Shown: positions 1 through 11,089, counted from the first letter of the stretch. The stretch: 29,158 nucleotides of DNA from Tolypocladium sp. Sup5 PDA-1 (GCA_000750105.3 JPHH03000119.1:1-29158), one strand, 5' to 3'. A program made the numbers and translations. The notes: generated by a model not told the origin, from the sequence alone.

Positions 1-215
1 TCGTCCTTAAATTAAGATATCGAGGTAATTAATCTCTATATCGATAATTCCGTTATTATACTTAAAGGATTCTCCTTCGATATTTTAGAGCGTATATAGC
101 TCTTCCTTTTACGTCTATAGGAGTCGGTAATAATTTATAACTCTTAGTGAAATATAATTGCCTATCGCGCTACTATCTAATAATACTTATATACGATATC
201 CTATAATCTAGACAT
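1..215 (-). pseudogene. pol: Start of protease/pol of Gypsy copy A (cut by window edge)
   Basis: The minus-strand frame reads VLLDSSAIGNYIS at about 186-148, then continues ...NIEGESFKYNNGIIDIEINYLDIL to the edge. This is the retropepsin active-site region, normally D-S/T-G; here it is D-S-S (Asp at 175-177, Ser in place of Gly at 169-171), a single G-to-A change. In-frame stops follow. Reverse transcriptase and integrase would lie to the left of the window. Confidence 0.65.
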
Positions 216-1344
216 CTAATACCGTTTTATTACTATAACTTATTTCTATTATATATAGGGTCCTTGGATCTCTTTATTATATGCTAGTCTATAGCCCTTT
301 TATAGATAGCGTGCCTTGTTTTTTAAATCCTAGTCTGATTTTTCTTTGTCGATGAGCTTCTTTAGTTCGTTATACTAATGCTTATGTCCTAGCTTTCCTC
401 TTGCGTTCTAGAAGTTAAAGTTATTTTAGCGTATTTCCTCGAGCATATGCTAGATCTCCTTAGAGTCCTCTTTATGCTTCCTATAATTAGCGTTCTCGTA
501 ATTAACTATATATTTCTAGTAGTATTCGGGTTATAATACCGATTTTTCGTAATATATGTTAAGAAGTCCCTTATTCTTTTAATACTTTAGCGCTATTTAG
601 ATAGGTCTAATATATCCTTCTTGCTATTATTCGTCGATTATTTATCGATATATTTCGTAGGGTTTTAGTATTCCCTATATATTAATATGCTATTCTTATG
701 CTTTTTCTCTTATATATTTAGGGTATCCTAGTAAGGGGCAATCCCTATAACTTTCTCTATCGTATATCGGTGCGTGGATAATTTATCGAGTAATAGGATA
801 TCCTTGCTATATATATCGGTGCTACTCCTATACCTTCCTAAAGGTATATATATAGTAAGTGAGTAATATATATATCCTATTAATTAACTAATCGCTTTAG
901 TATTTAAGGGGTATGTTTTCGTTTAGTTCTAGGATAATTACCTTATGCGATACGTATCGCGTAGTTGCCCTTTATTTATATAGGTTATTTAATATATATA
1001 AGTTAATAACGGCGTGTCCCTTCTACCTAGTGGGGAATACGTCGTGTCGTGCCTTAGTTCGGAAATATATTTAATAATCTAGGTAGATGTATAAGGCCTA
1101 TGAAATTTACGTATATAACTTATGCCTAGGTATAACCTTAGGATTATCTTTATATTCTATTTGTGGGTGTGCGTCTCTTGCGATCGCGTTTATCGTGTTA
1201 GTCGCGATAATAGTAATAGCGTAGTCTCTGCCTTTAGGCGCGGGTTCGTATTAGATAAGAGCGGATTATTATATCTCTATAAGAGGTTCTGGCTCTATTT
1301 ATATACCGATATCGGTTATAGCGCTCGTTTCTATATCGTTATTT
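216..1344 (-). other. Linker region of Gypsy copy A
   Basis: This lies between gag and the protease. The minus strand keeps a stop-riddled, charged frame (for example EIRxNNFNF and GKLGHKH near 420, ELKKLIDKEK near 350), which suits the C-terminal gag / pre-protease spacer of long fungal Gypsy polyproteins. No separate domain is recognised. The plus-strand open stretch at 1122-1346 is chance. Confidence 0.4.
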
Positions 1345-2930
1345 AATATTTCCTTTCCTTTAAGCAAGGCTCCGAGGGTCGCGTTTTCCCGATAGAGTAT
1401 CGGTACTTTTAATTATCCGTCCTCGGTTATGCTAGGCGTATAGTTTTCGTCTTCGGAGCTAGTATCGTTAATGCTCTATTCGTTATTAGATTTAGAGTAT
1501 TACTTCGCGTTATTAAATATCTCTAGCCTTTCTTCTTCTTCTATTAACTATAATTATTATTTTGCTTCGGCGATTATTCTATATCGCTCTTCTTCTTAGT
1601 AGCGATATTATCGTTCGATCTAGTGTAATTAGCGTATATCTTCCTAGAATTTCTTTCTATTTTATCGTATCTATTTATTAGATACTCCTCCTAGATATAG
1701 GAATTCTACGTATTCTTCTCGTTATTGTTTAAGCCTTCGTCCGTCGGTTACGCCTCGTAACCCAGAGACTCCTTATCTTCCTATTATAGCGATAGTTCTA
1801 CTTCCTTTTAATTCTCTAGGGAACTATCCGCTACCTTATTTATCTAAGAGGTACGTGTTATAGTTATTATTATAGCACGCGGTCTAGTTTAGGTTATCGT
1901 AGTTAACTAGTTCCTTATTAGTAGCGTTAAGGTACTTCTTACCTTCCGGTATTAGCTTCTATCTAATCTTCTTAGGTTACTTACATTCGCGGGCGAAGTA
2001 TCTAAACTTCCCGTAGTTATAGTATTTCTTACCTTCCTTTAGCTTAGTTTTCTATATCGCGTCTAAGTCTATTCGTCCTAGACTAGAGTTATTATAGTAT
2101 ATAATAGGTTCTTTACGCTTTCGTCGAGAGTTACTAAAGTAATAGGTAGGGTTTCTATTCTACCCTTTTCTTACGTACCTCCTCTCTTCGCGTCTCTTAT
2201 ACTATCTATCGTCGATGCGTATAGCTATAGCGATGTATTTGGCTAAGGTATTGGGTCGCTCTTCTTTATAGAGTTCGTCCTTAACGTCCTCCTTTAATCC
2301 CGAATAGAAGGCTCCTATTAGGTGAGTCTATTCTTATAGAATCTTCGAAATGATTTATTAGAAGGTTGCCGCGTAATCTAACGCGGATCCTTTCTATCGG
2401 AGATTATTAAGTTTATTCTTAGCGTCCCTTTCTTCGTCTATATTCCTAAATACTTATCGTAAGGCTTCCTCGAACTCGTAGTAGTTATTAAGGATCTTAT
2501 TGGTTTCTAGTTTATATGCCCCTATTGCTACGTTAGCGACGAAGTCGCGTAGGGTTAGTTTAAACTATATAGCTACTAAGCTAGAAAGGTTTCCGGCTAC
2601 GAAGTGCACTTTCGCTATTTCGTGGCGAAACTAGGTTAGGAAGTATATAAAGTATGCTCGTATTTGAGTAATAAATGGCTAGAGTATTCTTATAGTGCCG
2701 TTAAAGGGTTAGGGTATTTTTAGCTTAAGGACCTCTCTGGGGTCCTTTCCCTTAATAGCGGTATTAGCGAGGGAATGGAGCTCGTTAACCTAGGTTTAGT
2801 ATATCTTAGTCTATTCCTCCTAGAGGGCGACTAAGTTATTGACTTGTCGCTAAAGGCGGTGGACTTTATCCTAGAGTTCCTTATTCGTATCCGGGGTATC
2901 GTTATCTAACTCGTCGTCTAAGATTTCCAT
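1345..2930 (-). pseudogene. gag: gag of Gypsy copy A, RIP-inactivated
   Basis: The minus-strand ATG at 2930 opens MEILDDELDN, followed by a coiled-coil-like N-terminus, then a retrotrans_gag-like region (for example KEERPNTLAKYIAIAIRI near 2230), then a zinc knuckle at 1985-2027, then an acidic linker. The knuckle reads YYNYGKFRYFARECK where the family has C-x2-C-x4-H-x4-C: two Cys and the His have become Tyr, the Gly has become Arg, and only the last Cys remains. More than twenty in-frame TAG/TAA codons occur, nearly all where Gln or Trp is expected. The protein would coat and package the element RNA. The 3' limit is approximate because the frame runs into the linker. Confidence 0.8.
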
Positions 2931-3073
2931 TTTATCGGTAGGTTTTATAGGGGGTAGTGGTGCCTTCCCCTAGGGGTTAGTGCTCGATCTAGGTTTAGTT
3001 AGTGGTGCTATTTCGATAGTGTTAAGTATTGCTTAGGGTAACGCTATGACCTTCTAAATAAGAGCTTTTAATG

Positions 3074-3506
3074 TGTAACGGTTTGGGTTCCTAAGGGATA
3101 AACCGGCAGGTTTATATTAGTAGGTGAGGTTAGGGCGTAGCACTGGGCTAGTCTTGTTACGATAGTAATGGATCGAATGTCCTGGATAGTAGATCGTAAC
3201 TAAAGAGTATTATTGAAAGCTAGCGAGGTATCTATACTATGGTGAGGAAATTGGGGGGTCCTATATATTAGTAATAGATCGCTGCCGCTCCTAGGGATTA
3301 CTACGATCCCTTAGATCGTTATGATCTATGGATTACTAATAATCCATAGATCGTTAATAATCTATCTAATGGATCGCACGATCTATCCCGTGGATCGCAC
3401 CGATCCACCGTTCATTGGTTAATCGTTCCGACTATTGTTCCGTGCAGCCCGCACTAGCGCCTGCACAGCCGGCCCATCCCGTGGCCCGTTAGCCTGGGTC
3501 GTAACA
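3074..3506 (-). repeat. LTR of Gypsy copy A
   Basis: A 433-bp LTR. On the minus strand it begins TGTTACGACC and ends CCGTTACA, so it has the usual TG...CA ends inside a short inverted repeat (TGTTAC/GTTACA-like). Similarity to the LTR of copy B (22,623-23,071) runs through it and is lost just outside position 3506. It is much less mutated than the gag beside it: the end at 3430-3500 keeps many CA and TG dinucleotides that are TA in copy B. It contains a cluster of GATC-centred palindromes at 3300-3415. The other LTR is outside the window, so a target-site duplication cannot be tested. Confidence 0.8.
3323..3352. repeat. Near-perfect palindrome inside LTR A
   Basis: An inverted repeat with 13-bp arms (GATCTATGGATTA and its complement) around a few bases. 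It lies in a 115-bp stretch with at least seven GATC sites in both orientations (3300-3415). The counterpart in copy B (about 22,885-22,925) is partly kept but decayed. It could be a regulatory or structural element of the LTR; its function is unknown. Confidence 0.7.
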
Positions 3507-4510
3507 TATGTCCTCTGTAAACTAACTTAATCGACAGGTTCTTATATATTATCGCGAATTAAGTATCGAAAAGGGGCTAAAGTAGATTAGGCTTTGTTCT
3601 AAGCAATATATAGGCAAGGTGTACGTTTTGCGAGAACGACGAGTACCGAGCGAGTAAAGTTTTATCGCATCTATATCTAATTGCTACTATATAAAATAAG
3701 ACTTAGTTCTATATTACTATAGTATCCCTTTATTGCGTAGTTGTTATAAGGCTAGTTATAAACGCTAGGATAGAAAGCGTCGTAATTTAGCCTATAGGAT
3801 ATAGGCACGCAATCTACTAAACCCGACTAAAGTTCGAATCCATAGCTATAGAACTGCTACGGTTCGATATCATTTACGTATGATATATTATAGTATAGAT
3901 CCGTAGGGAGTTGCGAAGGGATGTATGCGTACTTAAATTGCGTTAGCGGGCTTAAGTTAAAGGTGCTAATGCGTAGAGAGTTATCGTATTACTAGCTAAC
4001 TTCGGTATTTATCGTAATTTTAATCGAAACCCTAGTCCCGTTTATAATAGGACGATAAACCTTATTATAGATTTCGCCTAGCCGTATCTCTTATATAGGA
4101 TATATATCTTTTTACACTAATGTTAGATATATAGAGAAGTTGTATTGGTTAATAACCCGCGCCTAAGATAACGCCTATATAAGTCAGAACCGGTTTATAT
4201 AAATTAAATATAATATAAGTAGCCGCCTTACTATTAGGATAAACCGCTACTATGTTATAGTAAGGAATCTAAATTCTTGCGCGTCTCCTAATATTAAAAT
4301 ACCTATAGCATTTCTGCGACCGTGTCCAAAACCAGCCGTTATAGAAAACTCGCATTTTCGCATTATCTAACCTATTAAGCCATATTCGGCAGGAAAGTAG
4401 CCTATTTTTAAAGATTCTAACACTTATAACGGACCCTACTATATAAGGCGGGACCTTCTAGAACTAAGGCCAAGCTCCCGTAGTACTCGGTCCTAGCCTA
4501 AACCGCTATC
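3507..4510. other. 1.0 kb with no recognisable gene
   Basis: Sequence between the LTR A edge and the first coding-like frame of the island. It is moderately AT-rich, with more CpG than the LTR elements, and mutated. No domain, clear repeat or RNA gene is seen on either strand. A tRNA B-box-like string at 3831-3841 lacks a tRNA around it. Confidence 0.6.
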
Positions 4511-5092
4511 ATGGATTTCGCAAGGCTCCCTCTAGACATTAACGCTCTCCGTAAAACGATTAACAGGTTATCTAACACATCTATAAGAATATCTCTCTAC
4601 TATATTATCTAAATATAACCCCGTGGAGGCTCTCTGCCTGCTCTTATAGAGAAGTACCGACTTACGGCTATAAAGACGGCTATAGAGGCGGCTATAAAGG
4701 CAGAAGCTATAGAAGTCGCGTGCTTTATCTAAGAAGTATAGAAGCTCTCTGAATAAGCTAGACTATACTGCCTTATAATGTAAGTTACTCGTATAATGCA
4801 TGAATATAATACTTACGGATCCCTATAGAGAATGCAATAACGTCTTCGATCTATGCAGGGCATGCAAGTATTAGCTTATTAAGAATACTACTTATCTCAA
4901 AGTTATTAATAAGTCGATTAGCTTTTTGCGCTATACTTAAGTTACTTTATCTTAATAGGTTATTAGAGAGCTAGACCTCGTAAAGGCAGAGCTTAAGGAC
5001 GCCGAGGACGCGGGACGGGCAAAATTAGCGTAAAGCTTTGAACACTTGTTAGAGATTATAGGGCTAGTGCCTAGTTTATAGGCTATTGAGTT
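4511..5092 (+). pseudogene. Unrecognised coiled-coil-like frame, degraded
   Basis: From ATG at 4511 the plus strand reads MDFARLPLDINALRKTINRL, then charged, Ala/Glu/Lys-rich stretches (TAIKTAIEAAIKAEAIE near 4670, ELDLVKAELKDAEDAGRAKLA near 4965-5030) with TAG/TAA at likely Gln positions. One frame change is needed near 4880. The composition suggests amphipathic helices. I do not recognise a family. RIP also turns TGA into TAA, so a frame free of TGA is weak evidence of coding; this call rests on composition and is tentative. Confidence 0.3.
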
Positions 5093-5287
5093 ATTCTGGC
5101 CGTTCCGATATTATAACCTATCCTTAGTCCAAAAGCTAGACGTATACGATATAGTTTACGGTTTAAAGTATTCTATAGTTTCCTCGTGTAAGTTCTTTAA
5201 TAATTTATCTTATAATCTTCCGGTCTCTGCTATAGCCTAATATTAAGTAATTAACTAGTATAGAATCTTATAGGATAATTCTAGGTA

Positions 5288-5304
5288 CCCCGGGGGGGGG
5301 GGGG
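5288..5304. repeat. Homopolymer run C4 G13
   Basis: Four C followed by thirteen G, in surroundings rich in TA. In the minus-strand frame of the neighbouring degraded gene it would read as a short Pro run. It may be a real microsatellite or a polishing/assembly artefact. Confidence 0.95.
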
Positions 5305-5499
5305 ATCGTTTAACTATCCGAGGGACAGCCGGTATTAATCTAATACCTTTCGGCCCCTAGAGTACGCTATAGCACGAGCCCACCCGTAGATAACAGAGCC
5401 ACGGATACTATAGCTAGCTATATGATATATATACCGTGACGGTTTCTCTAAAGCGGAAGTAGGTCGAGAGTTCTTTATTTTAACTTATGTAGCGGCTTA

Positions 5500-6315
5500 A
5501 AGCAAGATATCGGGTGCTAATAGCAGACCCTTTATCGCATAGGCCTAGCACGTATCTATCCTCGGCCTTTGCAAAACCCCGCATAATCTTCTTTAAAAGT
5601 AACGGTTATAGTCTCCGCAGTACCGCTACTCTATAGTATTGTCTCCTTAGATAAAGAGATCCCCTATAAGAGCCCTATAGAATAAGATATCTCTCTAGTT
5701 ACTATTAGGATATAAGACGCTAATTATATAAATTAACGAAATAGAGTCTTTACTCTTTACTTTTCTACCTAGACTAACTACGTCGTTTATGCTCTTAACT
5801 TTCTTCCCCTAAAACTAGTAAGCTAAGCGTCGACTATCCGAGGTAGATATACTTAGTAATTCAGGCCACCTAACATTAATGGGCTTTAGTGGTGTGGGAT
5901 CATTTAGATATCGAATGCTTAGCGTGATATTATGGTTATGGAAGGCAATATTATAATAGCTACTCGTGCGTCTATATTCGTGAATGATATAGTCTCGTAG
6001 GCATTTTATTAATAAAGCCTAGTATCCGAAAGATAAGGTAACGAGTGCTAGGTACGTGGGCTCCGAGATTCTTATATTATATTCTAAAAGTTTATGTAAA
6101 TCGTACCTAACGAGAATAGGTTTATCGCTAGCGCGTAAAGCCTCATCTACCCACTCGTAGCTTTTAAAAATTACGCCCCATACTCTATACTTTTGCTTAA
6201 CGTGCGCTAGAAGAGAAAAACGAAGCGAGTGCGCGACCTTGGGAGGAATATTAGAAAGAGCGGCAATATGCTAAAGGATCTCGAGAGGGATATATCTCTA
6301 GGCAGCTAGAAGCAT
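5500..6315 (-). pseudogene. Unrecognised fungal protein gene, RIP-degraded
   Basis: The minus-strand ATG at 6315 opens a frame of about 270 codons with rather few stops, almost all TAG/TAA. Segments read naturally as protein: YIPLEIL, NIPPKVAHSLRFSLLAHVKQ (near 6240-6180), YEWVDEALRASDKPILVRYD (near 6150), ISEPTYLALVTLSFGY (near 6060), PINVRWPELLSIST (near 5870). The N-terminus (PLEIL-x-HIA) vaguely recalls an F-box start but the match is too short to call. The frame may continue to the poly-G run near 5300. Function unknown; no neighbour clearly pairs with it. Confidence 0.45.
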
Positions 6316-6700
6316 GGTTAATTAAGCCTGCAGGTAGATATTAATAAAGATAGATAATATACTATATACCACGGCACCTGCTTTTTAAATAAATACTAGC
6401 CGAGCCCCTTGTAATACGATTGCTATTAGTAGGCACTTCGAAGTTATTAGCTAATAACTACCTCTACCGCGTAGAATAGAAGCAATAATCGGCACTACCT
6501 AAACCAACTACCTCTAGAATACTATAGGCTGCCAAATCCGTTAAATATAGCCGTAAACGGCGTTACGGGATACCGGCATAGGTAACGGTATACTAGACTA
6601 TAATATAGTAACATAGAGGAGCTATCTCGTTAACGCGGGCGGCTCGCGCTACTTATATAATACACTCGTAATTTTCTATGCGGTATAGGTACTTACTGAT
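6316..6700. other. Spacer between divergent degraded frames
   Basis: This separates the minus-strand frame starting at 6315 from the plus-strand frame starting at 6701, so it may hold a former divergent promoter. It contains an 18-bp string (6358-6375) that recurs exactly at 13,241-13,258. Nothing else is recognised. Confidence 0.4.
6358..6375 (+). repeat. 18-bp repeat, copy 1
   Basis: The string TATACTATATACCACGGC is found here and again, same orientation, at 13,241-13,258. It could be a trace of a repeated element or chance in TA-rich DNA. Confidence 0.5.
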
Positions 6701-7850
6701 ATGCCTCTATCTATATAGGCTCGGAGGGTAGCTTGGCTAGGAGAGATCTTCGAGTTTACGGCGGTTATCGTAGTATGAAATAACGCGATGAATATCTAGA
6801 CGCACCTCGCGAGGTCTTTGATAGTGCTACGCTATCGGAATATAGCGTCTAGCGGTTATATAGCGGAGATATATCGCGCTATAATATAGGTAGTCCCGGG
6901 AAGGTTATCTATCTCGTAGATTTAGAGGGGTCGCGATTAATAGTTGCGTGATATTTATAGCCGGCCATAAATTGCGCTAAGACGAGAGTTTGAGATTAAG
7001 GGGATAAGATTAGACCGGCTCAGGGCTCTTATTGCGGCCGAGTAGGCAAAAGTTAGATAGAGCTAAATGTAGTTAGAACTGCTTATAAAGAAAGAATAGC
7101 AGCGACGGGCTACTCTGCGATAATTAAAAGAGAGGCAACGGAAGAGTTAAAACTTAATCGAGTATTGAAAAGAGTGCGTTAGGAGAAAGAGAGCTAATGA
7201 AGAAAAATAGAGCTTAAGCCGCGGAGCGACCCGTCGTTAGTAGCCGAGGAACTACTAGAGAATAACGGAGATTCTCGCATAAAGTCTAAGCAAGCCCCGT
7301 AGGGAGTGTTTATGGGGGCTAGAAGGAACGACACGGTAACACGCTTCTTATTTATACCCGCTATCGAGGCGGCGGGCGCGATAGGCGAGGAAGACGATGC
7401 TACTTTAACGGATATAACTAGAATAGTTGCAAATAGTTCATAGTCTCTGCTATAATGAGAAAGCCAGCCCGATCGCGAGCGGCCTATGTCCCGGGAGATG
7501 AGATGCTATAATGCTAAGGGCTATAAGCGATACGGCTAAGTTTCGCTATATTAGAGTAGTAAAGGGTGTATGCGCTTCGTACTCGGCGACTATTATATCG
7601 AGAGCGCTATCCCTAATAGTGCCTCCCTAGTGGCTAGAGAAGCACGCCTCGTGATATAGGATTATCGTGTATATGGGCTACTATCTCTTATATTTGGACC
7701 TAATAATTAATTAGGGAGGCGCGCACGGACTAGAAATTCTTATATTAGGACCTAATATAATAGATAATGGCTTAGTAAGAATCCACGAGAGTATACTAGA
7801 ATAAAGTTCTACGCGATACGAGCGGAACCTATGCCTTATTTTCTAGACTA
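6701..7850 (+). pseudogene. Unrecognised degraded frame(s), charged helical then mixed
   Basis: The plus strand from ATG at 6701 has a Lys/Arg/Glu-rich, coiled-coil-like middle (EFEIKGIRLDRLRALIAAE near 6990-7050). From about 7085 a second frame runs on with segments such as SDPSLVAEELLENNGDSRIK (near 7230-7285) and TRFLFIPAIEAAGAIGEEDD (near 7340-7400), and ends close to the 3' end of the ankyrin gene, with which it would be convergent. Stops are mostly TAG/TAA. No family recognised; it may be one gene with a frameshift or two fragments. Confidence 0.35.
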
Positions 7851-7865
7851 ATAATTGCGTTTATA

Positions 7866-9817
7866 TTATTCGGCTCGAAGTTTCCGCTTCCTACTTCGAC
7901 TCTGTCGCGGCAGTCCCCTAGCGGGTTTTGGGTTTAAGGCTCGTTGCTACTATTATAGTGTTCGTCCCGAGTTATCTTTTAGATCTACGTTAGCACCGGC
8001 GCCCACAAGCGCACGAATAATGCGGCTATGGTTCTTTTCTACGGCTAAAAAAAGAGGTGTTTGGCTATTGTGATCTTTTGAATTAACGCCTATAGCCCTA
8101 GTTTTGAGCAGTAGCTCAATAACTCTTTCGTGTCCTTGATAAGCTACCTACGAAAGGGCTATGCGCCCGTCTAAGTCTCTTTTATCTAGAGGTAGACCCG
8201 CTTTTAGTAGGTAATTAACTATTTTTATATTACCTATTTTAGCGGCTTGGCGTAGAAATATGCTTGGTGTACTTGTTTTCTAAAGGAGAAGGTTAGCGAC
8301 GTTCCCTACTAAGGATTTCGAAGAGAGACTGCTATGTAACCGAAATTATTAATATATGTAGTAGCAACGTTCGAATTAAGGAGTACGTTAATGACGCTAT
8401 GTTGCTATTTGGATATAGCTTTTAAGAGTAGTGTTCGACTATTATTATTACGAGAGTTAGGGTTGACGTCGCTATCTTCTAAGAGCCTATGAATAATCTA
8501 AATGTTCCCATGCCCGGCTATAAGTAAAAGAGGAGTATCGCCGAACTTGTCTCGTGACGTTACGTTAGCGCCGTTATTAAGCAGTGCGTTAACGACTCTA
8601 ACATGCCCTCGCGCGACGGCTTTTAGGAGTAGGGTGCGGCTATGAGTATCGAAAGATTTAAGGTTAACGCCGCGAACCTTTAAGAGCCTATAAATAATCT
8701 AAATATTCCTATACCTAGCTATAAGCAAAAGAGCAATATCGCTAAACTTGTCTCGTGACGTTACGTTAGCTCCGTTATTAAGCAGTGCGTTAACAGCGCT
8801 AACGTGCCCTCTTACGATGGCTTTTAGGAGTGGCGTGCGGCTATTAATGCTATAAGATTCAAGGCCGATATCGCGGGTTTTCAAAAGCCTATGAATAATC
8901 TAAACATTCCTATGCAAAGCTATAAGCAAAAGAGGAAAATTACCGAGCTTATCTCGTGATATTACGTTAGCGCCGTTATAAAGCAGCGTATCCACGACGC
9001 TAACGTGCCCTTAGACGACGGCTTCGAGCAGTGGCGTCGTCCTATAAGAGTCGCGAGAGTTAACGCTTGCACCCTTTTATAAAAGCAACTTCATAGCCCT
9101 AACCTATCCTTTTGCGACGGCGTGCATAAGTGGCGTTCTACTACGATCTTTGCTTAGGTAGTCGACGTTGATACTAAGTTCTAGGAGCAGGCGAACCCGT
9201 TCTTCTTCCTAGTGATTGATCGCAAGCTCGAGAAGCGATTCTTCTCCTTTCTTTTTATTTGCCTCGAAGCCCCGCCTAATCATGGCCTCGATAGCCTACT
9301 AACGCCTGTTCCTTAATGCTAGGAAGAGTGGCGAAGTATCGGTATAACGACGTCTAGAATTTAATAAGGCCGTGATAATTTCGTCCTTCTCCTTGTTAAT
9401 AGCTATATAGAGCGCGGTATAGCCCTCTTTCGTTGCCTCGTTAATATTAAATCTATAGTAGAGTAGTAATCGAACGATATTAAGTTAGCCTCGTTAGATA
9501 GCAAAAGTAAGGATAGTCTATCTACTCGGGATTAGCGGTCCGAGAAGCGATATAGTAATTTCTCTATAGGCTTCTTTACTAGCCTCGTTGCTGGCTATTT
9601 TCGTTCGAATAGCCCTCTCGATGGTTTACTCGTTGTCCTACTAAAATGCCTATTAGATAGATATAACAAGGTCCCTCTATATATCGCGAGTGTAGAGAAT
9701 ATGGCTGGCCGCTATGTGAATCTGCTTATTCGTTCGAGATAGGGCGTTGAGGTCGAAGTTACATAGCCTCTTAGCTACGAGTAGTAATACGTCGAGGCTT
9801 AGTTTAGCGAACGCCAT
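7866..9817 (-). pseudogene. F-box / ankyrin-repeat protein gene, RIP-inactivated
   Basis: The minus-strand ATG at 9817 opens MAFAKLSLDVLLLVAKRL, and residues 6-46 fit a fungal F-box (LDVLLLVA...L-x-ALSRTNKQIH...HILYTRD), a Skp1-binding segment of SCF ubiquitin ligases. Some 15 ankyrin-type units follow (for example RTPLMHAVAKG, VVDTLLYNGANV, QTPLFLAVEKNHSRIIRAL), suggesting a substrate-recruiting adaptor of about 650 residues. Stops are mostly TAG/TAA at Gln/Trp positions (CAG, TGG in relatives). One frameshift lies near 8310-8340; the last repeats continue in another frame to TAA at 7866. Three near-identical 201-bp units lie inside. F-box/ankyrin proteins form large accessory families in Pezizomycotina, which would make the gene a RIP target. 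Confidence 0.85.
8551..9153 (-). repeat. Three tandem 201-bp units coding for paired ankyrin repeats
   Basis: The marker CTCGTGA(C/T)(G/A)TTACG occurs at 8551, 8752 and 8953, exactly 201 bp apart. Each unit codes for 67 residues, two ankyrin repeats, with the recurring text NGANV-x-SRDK and RTPLLKAIV-x-GHV. The units differ mainly by transitions. This points to in-frame duplication before RIP. The right-hand limit is approximate. Confidence 0.8.
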
Positions 9818-11080
9818 CCGTGCGCTTCGCTAGGGCGTTGCGGAGGACGGATAAAGCGGGATATAGCCCTAAAATATTCGATACTCGCTGCGCGGTTGCT
9901 AGCTACTTCGAAGGGCAGGGCTTGGTTTGCAATCGATAAAGCTAATTTTATTAGGGGACGCCTACTTAATAGCAGCGCATAGTTAGGAGTAGATACTTAG
10001 ATATTGAAATAAACGGAAACGAAGTCTTTTTTTATTTCTCCTTATAGCGGCGTATTATTGCGTTTTATGGATATTGAGAAGCTATTGAGGCGTCCGTTAT
10101 TGGGTCGGTACGTTAACTTCGCGCTTATGCTCGAAAGCCCTCTAGTCGCGGATAGATCAGACACCATGCGTTATAATAGAATCGCACTAACTAATTGCAA
10201 AGTAGCATTAAGTCACTATCTATTTACTACTAAGTGAGTCTTTGTAGATTACTTTTGCTATAGTCTACTATTTTCTAGAGGCGCCCTGTTCTATTATATA
10301 GTAGCTATATTTTTTTATATGGTTAAAAGAGGGTTTGGAGTGCTCGTAAAACGAGGTCTACCCACCGCTACTAATGCGTAGCTAATGCTAGAATCGGTTA
10401 TCTTCAAGCATATTTATATTCTATTTTAAAGCAATAGCGAACGGGGCGTTATTAACCTACCGAAGCGGCTTCTATATCGTAGTTATATATAAAGGATGGG
10501 CTATTAATACGCCATAGCCCTATAATACAGGACCGCCTAGGTAGATAAAATATAACGTTAGCTAGGCACGACGCATAAAGGAATATAAGAAGTAAAGAAC
10601 GGCGCAAACGACTTTTAACCTAGACGTTCGAACTGGCTAAGCGGTTGCCCGCCTTATATAATCTAAATCTCGTTAACGCCGCGAATAGCTATAAGCGGAT
10701 CGCATATCCTCTAAGGGGACTCGGTTAGCTAGTCTAGATTATTTCCTAGTGCTCTTAGCCTACTATACTAAATCATACGATTTTAGACGACTAATAATAA
10801 TATAAATATATCTATAGGAGGCAAGGGAGTATAAGATAGTATAGTAGAAGAGGGTGTGGTAGAAGTGGGGCTATATTAACGCCTATAGTTATCTACCCCT
10901 GTGATGGCTGTCTATCCCTATCGTTGGTCTCTGGGCTAGACTAGTTTTGGCTACGCTTTATTTTAGCTTAGCTACAGTGGTTCACGCCGTGTAGCCTCCG
11001 AGGCTCTTATATAGAGGTAGGAACGGCTAAAGAGGGGTTTATGCGTAGAGTTCTCTTAACCGTTGAGCTAGAGAAACTAA
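9818..11080. other. 1.26 kb with no recognisable gene
   Basis: This lies upstream of the F-box/ankyrin start and would have held its promoter. Neither strand shows a convincing domain. A TATA-like string is present on the minus strand near 11,010-11,020 (CTCTATATAAGAGCC), with no gene clearly downstream of it. Confidence 0.5.
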
Positions 11081-11089
11081 AGCCCTTCC

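Larger units (their letters stand above)
1..3506 (-). mobile_element. Ty3/Gypsy LTR retrotransposon, copy A (5' part, RIP-mutated)
   Basis: Read on the minus strand, the order is LTR (3506-3074), a leader of about 143 bp, a gag-like frame from ATG at 2930, a long acidic linker, and a protease start near 177. The rest of pol and the second LTR lie beyond the left edge. The LTR and gag match a second copy at about 21,556-23,071 over their whole shared length, which fixes the outer LTR edge because similarity stops there. Frames are broken mainly by TAG and TAA at expected Gln/Trp codons, as RIP does. Gag-then-protease order and a retroviral-type zinc knuckle support Gypsy over Copia, but the integrase/RT order cannot be seen here. 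Confidence 0.85.

Noticed and set aside
1122..1346. Open frame of 74 codons on the plus strand
   Set aside because: It is antisense to the gag/linker region of Gypsy copy A and has no recognisable content. The same applies to the short open frames at 7855-8073, 12,402-12,584, 12,920-13,114, 17,293-17,481, 18,273-18,461, 19,154-19,447, 20,814-21,041 and 26,676-26,930, which lie antisense to, or outside, the degraded genes described.
3831..3841. AGTTCGAATCC, like a tRNA B box
   Set aside because: The T-stem does not pair fully, and no A box, anticodon arm or acceptor stem is found at the right distance.
8699..8884. Short open frame of 61 codons on the minus strand as a separate small gene
   Set aside because: It is a stop-free slice of the ankyrin-repeat pseudogene and not an independent gene.
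8551..9153. Regularly spaced repeats as a CRISPR-like array
   Set aside because: The 201-bp units are contiguous coding repeats without unique spacers. The 24-bp and 21-bp arrays likewise lack spacers, and the context is fungal.
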